Counted from the first letter of the stretch, positions 26,292 to 36,852 are shown. The stretch: DNA of 64,000 bases from Lacibacter sp. H407 (GCF_037892605.1 NZ_JBBKTU010000001.1:558001-622000), one strand, 5' to 3'. Numbers and translations: made by a program. The notes: generated from the sequence alone by a model not told the origin.

Positions 26292-29200
26292 ATGAGAAAA
26301 CTTGTATCACTGCTGTTTGTACTAATGGTGTCGGTATCGTCACTATTAGCGCAAACGAAAAAAGTAACAGGTAAAGTAACAGATGAAAATGGAAGTCCGA
26401 TCGCAAATGCATCCGTACTCGTAAAAGGTACCACAGTTGGTACTACTACAGGAGCAGACGGATCGTTTTCATTAGACGCACCCACGTCCGCAAGAGCATT
26501 GGTAATTTCTTCATTGAATTTTACAGCAAAAGAAGTAAGCATTGGCAACGGAACTGTATCAGTTTCGCTGGCAGCTTCAGTAAATGAACTTGTAGAGGTA
26601 GTAGTAAGTGTGCCTTATGGTACAGTAAAAAAATCAACGTTCACAGGATCCGCCGGTACAATCACAGCCGCTACCATCCAAAAACAGCAGGTAACTTCTG
26701 TAACAAGGATGTTGGAAGGTTTGGTTCCGGGTTTGGCAACCACAAATGGTGGTGGTACACCGGGTGGTGGCACTGATATACGTATCCGTGGTTTCGGATC
26801 GATCAATGCATCTTCTTCACCCCTGATTGTTTTGAACGGCATTCCTTATGATGGATCAATTTCATCTATTTCTGCTGATGAGATTGAAACAGTAGACGTA
26901 TTGAAGGATGCAGCTGCAAGTAACCTTTATGGTTCACGTGCCGCAAATGGTGTGATCATGATCACAACCAAAAAAGGTAAAAAAGGCCCTGCACAAATTC
27001 AGGCTTCCGTTCGTCACGGTATCTCTAAAAGAGGTATTCCTGAATATGATCGTGTAGGTGCACAAGATTATTATGAATTATTCTGGGAAGCATATCGCAA
27101 CTCATACGTATTTGGCAGTGGTCAATCATACGCAGCAGCTGGTACAAGTGCAACAAACGTATTAACAAGTGCGTCAGGGCTTGTTTACAATGCTTACAAT
27201 GTTCCCGGCAACCAACTGGTTGATGCAACCACTGGTAAGTTGAACCCAAATGCACAGCTTTTGTGGAATGAATCATGGGCTGATGCGCTGTTTCAGGATG
27301 CTACACGTACAAATGTGAACGTGAACGTATCCGGCGCAAGTGATAAAACAAATTACTTTGTAAGTGGCGGTTACCTGAATGAAAAAGGTATCGCTAAATT
27401 TTCAGGATACAAGCGTTATAACTTCCGTGCCGATATTAACAGCGAAGTAAATAACTGGTTAAAAGTTGGCTTAAACATGGATGCCGCTTCTGACAGAAGA
27501 GATGGTTTATTTGCCGGTGGTACTGCCACGTCAAACCCATTCTATTACAGTCGTCAAATGGGTCCTATTTACCCTGTTTATCAGTACAGCCCAACAGGTG
27601 CTCCTGTTCTGGGTGCAGATGGTAAACCTGCGTTGGATTGGGGTGTACCTGCTCAAATGGGTGCCAGACCATATGCCGCCAACTCAAACCTTATTGGTTC
27701 ATTGGCACTTGACAGACGTGAACAAAAAAGAATTAACGGTAACCTGAACACATACGCTGAGATCACTTTCCTGAAGGATTTTAGCTTCAAAACTTCATTT
27801 GGTTTGAACCTTTTTCAAAATGATGGGTTAACGTATCAGAACAATGAGTTCGGTGACGCATCGAACGTTCGTGGCCGTTCAACTGTATCGTCTACACAAA
27901 ACATTTCAATGACAGGTAATCAGGTTTTAACATGGAACAAGCGTCTTGACAAGCACAATATACGTGCGCTGGCAGGGCATGAGAACTATGAGTTCCGTAC
28001 AAAATTTGTTTCGGCAACAAAAACCGGTTTCAGTTACCCTGGTCAATATGCGTTAAATAACGCAGCCGTTGTAGAAGCTCCCCCAAGCAGCTCTGAAGAT
28101 GTTCGCAGAATTGAGAGTTATTTTGGAAGTGTGAACTACGATTTTGATGGTAAATACCTGTTATCTGCTTCCTTAAGAACAGATGGTTCTTCACGTTTTG
28201 CACAAGATGTTAGATGGGGTACTTTTTACTCATTTGGTCTTGGCTGGAGAATCAAACAGGAAGAGTTCATGAAAGATATTGACTGGCTGAATGATTTGAA
28301 ATTGAAAGCGAGCTATGGCGAATCTGGTAATGATGATATCGGATTGTTCTATCAGTATGTTGATTATTACTATGCCGATGGTTTTGGTAATTTTCAGGCT
28401 CCTGCTAGAATTGGTAACCCCAGTTTGAAATGGGAAGGAAACATTTCTACAAACGTAGGTGTTGATTTTGCCATGTTTAAAAGAAGATTGCAGGGTTCTG
28501 TTGAATACTTTACAAGAACGTCAGATGATCTTTTGTTCAATACACCGCTTGCACCTGCTGGTGGATTCGCAAGTGTTTGGCAAAATATCGGTCAATCTAA
28601 AAACTATGGTGTTGAAGTTCAGTTAGGCTACAACGTGATTCAAAAGAAGGATTTTGATTGGAAAGTTGATTTCAATATCACCCATTTCAAAAACCAGATC
28701 ACCAAACTTCCGCCAAAACAAAAAGAACTTGGTATCGTAACCGGAAATAAGAAATATGAGGAAGGTCGTTCAATTTACGATTTCTGGTTAAGAGAGTTTG
28801 CTGGTGTTGATCCTGCAACAGGTTTATCACTTTATTACAGAGACATCTTAGGTACTGATGGCAAACCAACAGGTCAGCGTGAACTTACATCAGATATCAC
28901 AAGAGCTGATTTCTTCTATGTTGGCGCTACTTCAATTCCGGATTTCTATGGCGGTTTGTCAAATACGTTCCGTTATAAGGATTTCCAATTGTCGATCCTT
29001 ACTACTTACTCTTATGGTGGTCATTTTTATGATGGCAACTATCAAAGCATCATGCACTCAGGTGCAGCAGGTACAGCATGGCATACAGATATCAAGAATC
29101 GTTGGCAGAAGCCTGGTGATGTAACCAATGTTCCACGTTTGCAGAATGCTGGTGGACAGGATGGAGCTTCATCAAGATTCTTATTTGATGCATCGTATGT

Positions 29201-29414
29201 AAACCTCAAGAATATTACCCTTAGCTATAATTTAAGTTCAAGTCTTGCAAAGACTTTGCGCTTAAAAGATGCACAATTCTTTGTGAGTGTTGATAATGCT
29301 TATACTTTCACTTCTAAGAGTGGTGGTAATCCTCAGCAAAGTTTTGATGGTAACGTTGATGCAGGTTATCCACCGTACAGAACAATCACGTTTGGTACAA
29401 CAATCAAATTATAA
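26292..29414 (+). CDS. SusC/RagA-type TonB-linked outer-membrane protein (locus 1)
   Basis: 1040 residues. Signal peptide (MRKLVSLLFVLMVSVSSLLAQ), CarboxypepD_reg-like domain (TGKVTDENGSPIANASVLVK), then the plug domain starting VPYGTVKKSTFTGSAGTI and containing the signature DAAASNLYGSRAANGVIMIT, then a large TonB-dependent barrel ending in TFGTTIKL. It would import an oligosaccharide or other oligomer with the SusD lipoprotein 18 bases downstream. No hydrolase genes, sigma factor or hybrid sensor accompany it. The leader of about 160 bases has no exact TAnnTTTG box. Confidence 0.95.
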   Translation: MRKLVSLLFVLMVSVSSLLAQTKKVTGKVTDENGSPIANASVLVKGTTVGTTTGADGSFSLDAPTSARALVISSLNFTAKEVSIGNGTVSVSLAASVNELVEVVVSVPYGTVKKSTFTGSAGTITAATIQKQQVTSVTRMLEGLVPGLATTNGGGTPGGGTDIRIRGFGSINASSSPLIVLNGIPYDGSISSISADEIETVDVLKDAAASNLYGSRAANGVIMITTKKGKKGPAQIQASVRHGISKRGIPEYDRVGAQDYYELFWEAYRNSYVFGSGQSYAAAGTSATNVLTSASGLVYNAYNVPGNQLVDATTGKLNPNAQLLWNESWADALFQDATRTNVNVNVSGASDKTNYFVSGGYLNEKGIAKFSGYKRYNFRADINSEVNNWLKVGLNMDAASDRRDGLFAGGTATSNPFYYSRQMGPIYPVYQYSPTGAPVLGADGKPALDWGVPAQMGARPYAANSNLIGSLALDRREQKRINGNLNTYAEITFLKDFSFKTSFGLNLFQNDGLTYQNNEFGDASNVRGRSTVSSTQNISMTGNQVLTWNKRLDKHNIRALAGHENYEFRTKFVSATKTGFSYPGQYALNNAAVVEAPPSSSEDVRRIESYFGSVNYDFDGKYLLSASLRTDGSSRFAQDVRWGTFYSFGLGWRIKQEEFMKDIDWLNDLKLKASYGESGNDDIGLFYQYVDYYYADGFGNFQAPARIGNPSLKWEGNISTNVGVDFAMFKRRLQGSVEYFTRTSDDLLFNTPLAPAGGFASVWQNIGQSKNYGVEVQLGYNVIQKKDFDWKVDFNITHFKNQITKLPPKQKELGIVTGNKKYEEGRSIYDFWLREFAGVDPATGLSLYYRDILGTDGKPTGQRELTSDITRADFFYVGATSIPDFYGGLSNTFRYKDFQLSILTTYSYGGHFYDGNYQSIMHSGAAGTAWHTDIKNRWQKPGDVTNVPRLQNAGGQDGASSRFLFDASYVNLKNITLSYNLSSSLAKTLRLKDAQFFVSVDNAYTFTSKSGGNPQQSFDGNVDAGYPPYRTITFGTTIKL

Positions 29415-29432
29415 TCTAAAACACGAGAAATT

Positions 29433-30932
29433 ATGAAACAAGTACGATTTTTAAACTTGCTACTATTAGCTTCAGCAACTATGCTGGCAGTTAGTTGTAA
29501 AAAGTCATACCTGGATACGAAGCCGTCTGACGCCATTACATTGGAACAGGCTTATGCTTCTATTTCAGCTGTTAACTCTGCTATTAACAGTGGCTACCTG
29601 CAAACATTTGCGTTTGGTGGTGGTAACGGTAATGGCGGTCATGACAACTATGGTCAAAAGTCTATTGATCTTGCAAATGATCTGATGGGAAATGACATGA
29701 TTGTTCATACCCAAGGTTATGGTTGGTACAATGGTGATTATAACTACACTGCCTGGACTTTGCCAAACGGTGTTGCTACACGTTCAGACCAAGCATGGTC
29801 GTTCTATTACAGTGCGGTTATTAAGAATGCGAACCTGCTTCTTGATAACACGGCAAATCAAACTCCTTCAGCAAGTTTAGATGCACTTCGTGGTGAAGCA
29901 CTTGGTTTAAGAGCTTGGGCATACCTGAACCTTATCAATAATTTCCAGCAGACATATAAAGGAAATGAGAATGCAAAAGGTGTACCCTTACACATTACCA
30001 TTTCTCCTGAAGATCAAGGCAGAGGAACTGTTCAAGAAGTGTATGACCAGATCATTGCAGATCTTACACAAGCTGAAACTTTATTGACAGGTAAAGCAAG
30101 AGCTTCTAAAGAGCGTATTGATGTATCAGTTGTACGTGGTTTCAGAGCCCGTGCTGCGTTAGTGATGGAAAACTGGGCTGCAGCGGCTACATATGCCAAA
30201 AGTGCACGCACAGGTTACACCCTGATGAGCAATACAGTTTACCAATCAAGAAGCGGTTTTTCAAGCATCAGCAATCCAGAATGGATGTGGGGTGCGTTGA
30301 TCCCTGCTGATAAAGCAACCATCTTTGCTTCATTTTTCTCGCATATTGATGCTACCCAGTTTGGTTATGCGCAATTAGGCGGACAAAAGAAGATCACCAA
30401 AGCTTTATACGATCAAATTCCTGCTACAGATATTCGTAAGAATGTATTCAGAGCTCCAGGTACAGGTACATCTATTTTACCGGACTATACACAAACCAAG
30501 TTTGCTGTACCGGTTGTAGGTAGCTGGGCTGCTGATTATCTTTACATGCGTGCATCTGAAATGTATCTGATCGAAGCAGAAGCATTGGCAAGACAAGGTG
30601 GTAAAGATGCTGAAGCTCGTACAGTTTTGGAAGCATTGGTAGGATTACGTAACCCGGGTTATAGTGCTGCTGCATTTTCTGGCGCTGCCTTGGTTAATGA
30701 AATTTTATTACAACGTCGTATTGAATTATGGGGAGAAGGTTTCTCATTGTTTGATATTAAGAGAACCGGTGCCGGTTTAAACAGACCAACAGGTGCAGGC
30801 AATCATGGTGCGCCAAACTTTAATCCGGTTGTTTACCAATTACCAGCGGCAAGTCCTTTGTTCCTGATGCGTATTCCAACCAGAGAGTTGAATAACAATT
30901 CGAAGATGACTCCTGCAGACCAAAACCCTTAA
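29433..30932 (+). CDS. SusD/RagB-type nutrient-binding lipoprotein (locus 1)
   Basis: 499 residues. Lipoprotein signal with cysteine at residue 22 (MLAVSCKKSYLD), followed by the usual SusD opening DTKPSDAITLEQAYAS. Tetratricopeptide-like helices include LRGEALGLRAWAYLNLINNF and the C-terminal signature LQRRIELWGEGFSLFDIKRTG. SusD proteins form a lid on the SusC barrel and help capture the ligand. It lies 18 bases after the susC-like gene and 19 before the next lipoprotein gene, so the three form one operon. The ligand cannot be read from the sequence. Confidence 0.95.
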   Translation: MKQVRFLNLLLLASATMLAVSCKKSYLDTKPSDAITLEQAYASISAVNSAINSGYLQTFAFGGGNGNGGHDNYGQKSIDLANDLMGNDMIVHTQGYGWYNGDYNYTAWTLPNGVATRSDQAWSFYYSAVIKNANLLLDNTANQTPSASLDALRGEALGLRAWAYLNLINNFQQTYKGNENAKGVPLHITISPEDQGRGTVQEVYDQIIADLTQAETLLTGKARASKERIDVSVVRGFRARAALVMENWAAAATYAKSARTGYTLMSNTVYQSRSGFSSISNPEWMWGALIPADKATIFASFFSHIDATQFGYAQLGGQKKITKALYDQIPATDIRKNVFRAPGTGTSILPDYTQTKFAVPVVGSWAADYLYMRASEMYLIEAEALARQGGKDAEARTVLEALVGLRNPGYSAAAFSGAALVNEILLQRRIELWGEGFSLFDIKRTGAGLNRPTGAGNHGAPNFNPVVYQLPAASPLFLMRIPTRELNNNSKMTPADQNP

Positions 30933-30951
30933 TTCAAAAAAAATACAACTA

Positions 30952-31815
30952 ATGAATACAATTCGTATAAATAACATAGGTAGAAAACTAATGCTGGCAG
31001 CAGCATTAGTTTCTGCCTTATTTTTCGCAGGCTGTGAAAAAAATAATTACGCTGTAGATAAGGATGCTCTGTTAGCTCCTACAGCTGCTCAATTTGTACC
31101 GATCAACAAAATATTACGTGTTGATTACTTTGTGAGAAATGGCGGTCCCGCATTGAAAATCCCTGTTGGAATCACCAATGTTTCCAGCGAAGACCGTGTA
31201 ATTAACCTTACATACACTTCCAGAAATGCACAACAGGGTGTTCAGTACAATGCACCTGCAACTGTGACCATTAAAGGTGGTACGTCAACTGACACTATTA
31301 ATTTTCAAGGAATTTTCGCCGGTTACCCAACTGGTAGAAAAGATACCGTGAAAATTACGTTTGCAAATATGAAAGATGTAGAGAGAAGAGATTCTTTTGA
31401 AGTTATTTTGCAGGCATATTGTGATGTTGTGATTGGTAACTTAACGGGGAACTACACCCGCACCAGAGAATATAACAGTGCAGGTGCTCTGCAATACGGT
31501 CCGTACACCACACAAATAAGAGATATTGTTTCGACCGGCGCTACAACTGCAGAAGGCTATGCTGTAAATCTTTATGATTATGGTTGGGATGATATTAAAT
31601 TTGTAATGAATTGGGCAAATCCGGCCGCATTTACAATTTCAGTCCCTTTACAAGCTACAAATGCGCCTGGAAGCGGCGTTAGTTTTGTAAGAAGTACTGC
31701 GGGAGCGGTCAACACATTCTCATCGTGTGACAACACCTTTACAATTTCACTCGATCTGCTCGATGCTAACCAAGCCGTAGTTGGTACAGGTTATCAATTC
31801 AGGTTAGTGAGATAA
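30952..31815 (+). CDS. Surface lipoprotein in SusE/F position
   Basis: 287 residues with a lipoprotein signal (ALVSALFFAGC) and a beta-rich mature part: a first domain of about 110 residues (FVPINKILRVDYFVRNGG, ALKIPVGITNVSSEDRVINL) and a second with YTRTREYNSAGALQYGPYTT. The first domain resembles the immunoglobulin-like DUF1735/DUF4843 domains of Bacteroidota lipoproteins coded after SusD; I cannot say which. It is third in the operon, followed at once by a strong terminator, so a role in surface ligand binding is likely by position. Confidence 0.7.
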   Translation: MNTIRINNIGRKLMLAAALVSALFFAGCEKNNYAVDKDALLAPTAAQFVPINKILRVDYFVRNGGPALKIPVGITNVSSEDRVINLTYTSRNAQQGVQYNAPATVTIKGGTSTDTINFQGIFAGYPTGRKDTVKITFANMKDVERRDSFEVILQAYCDVVIGNLTGNYTRTREYNSAGALQYGPYTTQIRDIVSTGATTAEGYAVNLYDYGWDDIKFVMNWANPAAFTISVPLQATNAPGSGVSFVRSTAGAVNTFSSCDNTFTISLDLLDANQAVVGTGYQFRLVR

Positions 31816-31846
31816 GGAAGTACGTTCTGTTTGAAATTATAATTTG

Positions 31847-31878
31847 AAAAGCCCGGCAATAATGCCGGGCTTTTTTTT
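31847..31878 (+). terminator. Terminator of SusCD locus 1
   Basis: Perfect stem GCCCGGCA (31851-31858) with TGCCGGGC (31863-31870), loop ATAA, flanked by AAAA and a run of eight T. A strong Rho-independent terminator. Confidence 0.92.
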
Positions 31879-32078
31879 GCGCTACAATTTCTGTAAAGTG
31901 ATTCTTGTTGGCTTACCATCAAAATTCTAACCGACATTCTTGTTTTGCCCTCGCTTTATAAATCTTTCTCATTTATTGTTGAATTGAAACTCCAACCAGA
32001 ATCTTTTCCCGTTCCCGAAAAATTTTCAAGTAACATGGCTGTCAAAAGCAGCAATCAAAAAAATATTCTGTCTTATTC

Positions 32079-32111
32079 TTTGATTCCGTGTTGCTAAAGC
32101 TGTTAAATTTG
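32079..32111 (+). promoter_or_regulatory. Promoter of SusCD locus 2
   Basis: TTTG (32079-32082), then 21 bases, then TAAATTTG (32104-32111). Both boxes match the Bacteroidota sigma consensus with normal spacing. Transcription would begin near 32118, about 100 bases before the ATG. Confidence 0.65.
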
Positions 32112-32220
32112 AACGCTTATCATCACGATGGACCGACCATATAAGGAAACAGAAAATTGACAGCGCTTCTGAAAACCCTGCAAACAAGGAAACAATTTTC
32201 ATTTATAAACCTAAACTAGC

Positions 32221-35200
32221 ATGAGAAAAATCGTAATGATGTTGTCGCTGTTGCTGTGCTCATACCACATCTTCGGCCAAGACAAAACTGTTACCGGTAA
32301 GGTAACTGACGAAAAAGACGGCGCTCCATTAGCTGGAGTTTCTGTTACAGTAAAAGGTACCACAGTAGGTACAACAACCGGAGCCGACGGTACATACCGT
32401 TTAAGCGTTCCATCAACAGCCAGAGTACTGGTATTTTCTTCTATCAACTTTGCAACACAAGAGGTTCCGATCGGTAACAAGTCGGAGGTTTCAATTGTGT
32501 TGATTTCAGAAGAGCGTTCGCTTGCTGAAGTAGTTGTGGTAGGTTATGGTACAGTACGTAAGAAAGACCTTACGGGCAGCGTTGCTACCATTGGTGGCGA
32601 AAAAGTACGAGACATGCCGATTCAGAGTTTTGATCAGGCGCTCTCCGGCCGTGCTGCCGGTGTAAGCATCACTATTCCAAATGGTGTTGTAAACAATCCT
32701 CCGGTGATCAGGGTACGTGGTGTAAACTCAATCAGTTTGAGTTCTTTCCCGTTAGTGGTTATCGATGGAATTCCCAGCTTTTCAGGTGATGTTGGTAACG
32801 GTAACGCTGCCAACAACCCATTGGGCGATATTAACCCTGCCGACATTGAAAGTATTGATGTATTAAAAGATGCCGCTGCCGCTGCCATTTATGGTTCAAG
32901 AGCCTCAGCAGGTGTGTTACTCATCACTACTAAAAAAGGAAAACAAGGACGTGCAAAAGTTAGCTACGATGCATGGGTTGGTTTTACAAAACCATTCAAC
33001 CTGATTCCTGTATTAAATGGACGTGAATACGAGTTGATCAAAAATGAAGGCTTAACCAATGCTGGCACTCCTCCTAACGGAACCACAAGAGGTTTTTATC
33101 CTTATATCGGACCAGATGGTAATCCTGTAAGCACCGATTGGTATGATGTGATCTACAGAACAGGTACTTCTCAAAATCACAACGTAAGCATATCGGGAGC
33201 AAATGAGCGTACCAACTACTACTTCTCCGGCGCTTATACGAAGCAGGAAGGTATGATCAGAGCGAATGATTTTAGCCGCTTGAACGCTACCATGAGCCTG
33301 GATCATAAAGTAAACAACCGGATAACTTTAGGAACAAAATTCCAATATGCCAATTCAAAAAATGATGGTGTAAACTCTGGCTCTACGCCCGGTGGTGCGT
33401 TTGCAACCTCAGGTATTGGCCGTTTGGGCTTTAACCTGATGCCAAACGTGCCTGTATTTCTTAACAATGGAGATTACAACATTAATACTGTAAGTAATAC
33501 AATTGGCCAGGGTGCCAATCTTACACCGTTACAGTTCACAAACATTCAGATGTTGTTAGATCTTAACACTTTCTCATCAACCAGCGACCGTGTTATTGCA
33601 AACATCTATGGTAATGTGAAAATTTTTGATGGCCTTAGTTTCAGAACAACCTTTGGTATCGATAACTTAACTGTGGTAAACAAAGCGTTCCAGAATGCAC
33701 GCCATGGTGACGGTGTTGCCAATGGAGGTTCTGTGTTTAACACAAATCAAACCTACAAAAGGTGGAATTTATCGAATGTATTGAACTACACGAAAAGTTT
33801 CGGCGATCACAGCATTACTGCATTGATCGGTAACGAACAACAATATACTTTTCAGGAAGGTTGGGGTGCTAACCGTCAAGGTGTAACCGATCCATTCTAT
33901 AATGAATTTCAGGGTGGTTTCAACACGATCGTTCCATCCGGAAACTTTCTGGGTGAAAACTACTTAGCGTCTTTCTTCGGTCGTGTGAACTACGATTTCC
34001 AGAAAAAATATCTTCTGTCGTTGAACGGACGCAGAGACGGTTATTCAGCATTTTCTCCTGATAACAAATATGGTAATTTCTGGGGTGCTTCCGCAGGCTG
34101 GGTTATCAGCGATGAGAACTTCTTTATGAATTCAGGCTTGTCGAAAGTTTTCAGCAATCTGAAAGTAAGAGGTAGTTATGGTGTGGTTGGTAACAACCAG
34201 GGAATTGGAGATTTTGCTTACTGGAGCTTTTTCAGCAGTGGCTTATATGGTACAAACCCATCATTATTCTTCTCGCAAGCAGGAAACAGAAATCTGAAAT
34301 GGGAAACCAGTCAGAAAACTGATATTGGCTTGGAAATGGGCTTCCTGAATAATCGAATCAATGTCGAGGCTACTTACTACATCAATAATGTCGACAACCT
34401 CATTTTGAACGAACCTCAAGCTCCTTCAAGAGGAATTCCGGGTAACTCTATTCTTCAGAATATCGGCAGCATGAAAAATCAGGGTGTTGAATTAACAATC
34501 AATGCAGCTGTTATTCAGAAACAAGGTTTTACTTGGAATACAGGTTTCAATATCACAACGCTTAGAAACGAAGTAACTGCTTTAGCTGCAGGTGGTGCTG
34601 ACATTCAGCCTGCTACTTCAGGTTTAGAGCGTCCAAGTATGATTCGTGTTGGTGAATCAATTGGTAGTTTTTATGCAGTTCGTACCGGCGGTGTAAATCC
34701 TGCGAATGGTCAGCGTATTTTCTATTACCGTGATGGTACAGCTGTACAATACAACCATGCTGCACCCGTTGCCCAGCGTTGGACATTGGTATCAACAGGC
34801 GCTGTTGCTCCTCGTGTTGCAGACCAATCAAATGATGGTGTGATCATTGGACCAGCTTTGCCAAAATGGTCAGGTGGTTGGGATAATACATTCCGTTACA
34901 ACAATTTTGATCTGAACATGCTGTTCTTCTTCTCTGGTGGCAACTATGTGTACAATGGTTCAAAATCCGGTTTACGTGATATGCGTAGCTGGAACAATTC
35001 AAAAGAAGCATTGACCCGCTGGACAAAAGCAGGCGATGTGACCGAAATTCCACGAATCGTATTTGGCGATAATATCTCCAATGGTTCAGGTGTAGTAATC
35101 AGTGAAAACGTTGAAAAAGGTGATTTCCTGAAACTACGTACAGTTACATTAGGCTATTCATTACCAAAAACAATTGTACAAAAAATCGGTATCAACAACA

Positions 35201-35364
35201 TCCGTTTCTATGGCCAGATCATGAATGCTTTTACGTTAACAAAATACACAGGATATGATCCTGAAATTTCTTCTAACGGTAATGGTAACGGCAACCCAAG
35301 TGTAGACCGTAACTCAGTACCACAGGCAAGAAGTTTTAATATTGGTGTTAACGTAGGATTTTAA
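32221..35364 (+). CDS. SusC/RagA-type TonB-linked outer-membrane protein (locus 2)
   Basis: 1047 residues. Signal peptide (MRKIVMMLSLLLCSYHIFGQ), CarboxypepD_reg-like domain (TGKVTDEKDGAPLAGVSVTV), the standard plug start VVVVGYGTVRKKDLTGSVAT and the signature DAAAAAIYGSRASAGVLLIT, then a barrel ending SFNIGVNVGF. The signal and regulatory domains resemble those of locus 1 at both DNA and protein level (both share VKGTTVGTTTGADG), but the plug and barrel differ clearly, so the two loci probably take different ligands. It has its own promoter and a SusD gene 11 bases downstream. Confidence 0.95.
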   Translation: MRKIVMMLSLLLCSYHIFGQDKTVTGKVTDEKDGAPLAGVSVTVKGTTVGTTTGADGTYRLSVPSTARVLVFSSINFATQEVPIGNKSEVSIVLISEERSLAEVVVVGYGTVRKKDLTGSVATIGGEKVRDMPIQSFDQALSGRAAGVSITIPNGVVNNPPVIRVRGVNSISLSSFPLVVIDGIPSFSGDVGNGNAANNPLGDINPADIESIDVLKDAAAAAIYGSRASAGVLLITTKKGKQGRAKVSYDAWVGFTKPFNLIPVLNGREYELIKNEGLTNAGTPPNGTTRGFYPYIGPDGNPVSTDWYDVIYRTGTSQNHNVSISGANERTNYYFSGAYTKQEGMIRANDFSRLNATMSLDHKVNNRITLGTKFQYANSKNDGVNSGSTPGGAFATSGIGRLGFNLMPNVPVFLNNGDYNINTVSNTIGQGANLTPLQFTNIQMLLDLNTFSSTSDRVIANIYGNVKIFDGLSFRTTFGIDNLTVVNKAFQNARHGDGVANGGSVFNTNQTYKRWNLSNVLNYTKSFGDHSITALIGNEQQYTFQEGWGANRQGVTDPFYNEFQGGFNTIVPSGNFLGENYLASFFGRVNYDFQKKYLLSLNGRRDGYSAFSPDNKYGNFWGASAGWVISDENFFMNSGLSKVFSNLKVRGSYGVVGNNQGIGDFAYWSFFSSGLYGTNPSLFFSQAGNRNLKWETSQKTDIGLEMGFLNNRINVEATYYINNVDNLILNEPQAPSRGIPGNSILQNIGSMKNQGVELTINAAVIQKQGFTWNTGFNITTLRNEVTALAAGGADIQPATSGLERPSMIRVGESIGSFYAVRTGGVNPANGQRIFYYRDGTAVQYNHAAPVAQRWTLVSTGAVAPRVADQSNDGVIIGPALPKWSGGWDNTFRYNNFDLNMLFFFSGGNYVYNGSKSGLRDMRSWNNSKEALTRWTKAGDVTEIPRIVFGDNISNGSGVVISENVEKGDFLKLRTVTLGYSLPKTIVQKIGINNIRFYGQIMNAFTLTKYTGYDPEISSNGNGNGNPSVDRNSVPQARSFNIGVNVGF

Positions 35365-35375
35365 TCAACTAAAAA

Positions 35376-36830
35376 ATGAAGTTTATGAAATTTAAAATAG
35401 TATCATTTTTGCTCATGGCAGCAGCTATTACAAGCTGTAATAAAACCAAGCTGGATCCCATCCCTCAAACGGCATTGTCTGATGCTGTTGCATTCAGTGA
35501 CTCAGCCAGATCTGTACAACAGGTTAACGGCTTATATTCTGCATTGAAGGCAGGTCAAATGTATGCAGGCCGCTATCAGGTTTATCAGGATGTACGTGGT
35601 GAAGAATTTATCAACCGAACCAATAACGCTGTAACTGCTTGGTTAACCTGGCAGTTTAACTTAACAGCAAGTGCCAATGAAGTGCAAGGTTTTTGGGCTG
35701 CAGGTTATGCTGCAATCAACCGTTGTAATGTGGTAATTGATGGTCTTTCAAAATCAACAACGATCAGCGACGGTCTTAAAAAGAACCTGATTGCTGAAGC
35801 CAAAGTAGTACGTGCTACTTCTTACTTTATGTTGATGCAATTGTATGCTCGTCCATACACTGATGGAAATGGTAGTAAGCTGGGCGTAATTCTGAAGTTG
35901 TTGCCAGAAACTTCAAGTGGCGAACAAAATCAGGAACGTACAACCGGAGCTGAGATCTATACTCAGATCTTAAAAGATCTGAATGAAGCCGAACCAGATC
36001 TTCCGTTAAGCCATCCCGGTAGCTTAAGCACCAGCCGTGCACATAGAAATACTGCGATTGCTTTAAAAACACGTGTGTATCTCAACATGGGCAACTGGGC
36101 CAGTGTAATTTCAGAAGGAAATAAGCTTGTGCCAAACGCAGCTCCTTGGGTTGCACCTTCCGGAGTAGCAAACAGCCTTCAAGCTTCAGTTGCTACGGTT
36201 TTTACAAATTATACTAACTCTGAAATGATCCTTTCGATGCCATTTACCGCTCTGGATGTACCAGGTACGCAAAATGGATTAGGTTGGTATTATAATCCAG
36301 GGCCTAACGGTGGAGGTGAGTATGCTTTAAATTTAACCGCTCCCGGAATTGCTGCAGACGCAGGCTGGAGAACTGAAGATGCAAGAAGAGCTTTAACCGT
36401 AGTATCAGGCGGACAAACTTGGTTGCGTAAGTTTCCAAATCCAAATAACGCAGCAGACCCAAGCCCTGTTATCCGTTATGCGGAAGTGATGCTTAATTTA
36501 GCAGAAGCTTTAGCAAGAAACGCAGCCGGCACTTCGGTGGATGCAAGAGCATTAACGATCCTGAATGCAATTCGCAAACGCTCAGATCCAACCATTACCG
36601 ACTTTGCTCCTGCAACAAAGGATGAGTTAGTTGCACTGATCTTAACTGAAAGAAGAATTGAACTTCTTGGTGAAGGTTTCAGAACTTCTGATATTGCCCG
36701 CACAGGTGCCACATTCCCTGCAAAAGGAAATGTAGGATCTGTTGCACCTTCTGCTGATCAGTATATATGGCCAATTTCAATCGCTGAATTATTGGTGAAT
36801 AAATCTTGTCAGCCGAATCCTGGTTATTAA
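35376..36830 (+). CDS. SusD/RagB-type nutrient-binding lipoprotein (locus 2)
   Basis: 484 residues (an in-frame ATG at 35385 is also possible). Lipoprotein signal with the cysteine at about residue 21 (LLMAAAITSCNKTKLD), then IPQTALSDAVAFSDSARSVQ. SusD landmarks: LIAEAKVVRATSYFMLMQLY and the C-terminal LTERRIELLGEGFRTSDIAR. It lacks the third lipoprotein seen in locus 1; a strong bidirectional terminator follows instead. It probably pairs with the SusC protein encoded directly upstream. Confidence 0.94.
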   Translation: MKFMKFKIVSFLLMAAAITSCNKTKLDPIPQTALSDAVAFSDSARSVQQVNGLYSALKAGQMYAGRYQVYQDVRGEEFINRTNNAVTAWLTWQFNLTASANEVQGFWAAGYAAINRCNVVIDGLSKSTTISDGLKKNLIAEAKVVRATSYFMLMQLYARPYTDGNGSKLGVILKLLPETSSGEQNQERTTGAEIYTQILKDLNEAEPDLPLSHPGSLSTSRAHRNTAIALKTRVYLNMGNWASVISEGNKLVPNAAPWVAPSGVANSLQASVATVFTNYTNSEMILSMPFTALDVPGTQNGLGWYYNPGPNGGGEYALNLTAPGIAADAGWRTEDARRALTVVSGGQTWLRKFPNPNNAADPSPVIRYAEVMLNLAEALARNAAGTSVDARALTILNAIRKRSDPTITDFAPATKDELVALILTERRIELLGEGFRTSDIARTGATFPAKGNVGSVAPSADQYIWPISIAELLVNKSCQPNPGY

Positions 36831-36852
36831 TTCTGTAAAAAACAGATATAAT

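Larger units (their letters stand above)
31816..32220. other. Intergenic stretch between the two SusCD loci
   Basis: 405 bases. It holds the terminator of locus 1 (31847-31878) and the promoter of locus 2 (32079-32111), with a predicted leader of about 100 bases before the second susC-like gene. I see no open frame, tRNA or hairpin element in the rest. Confidence 0.6.
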
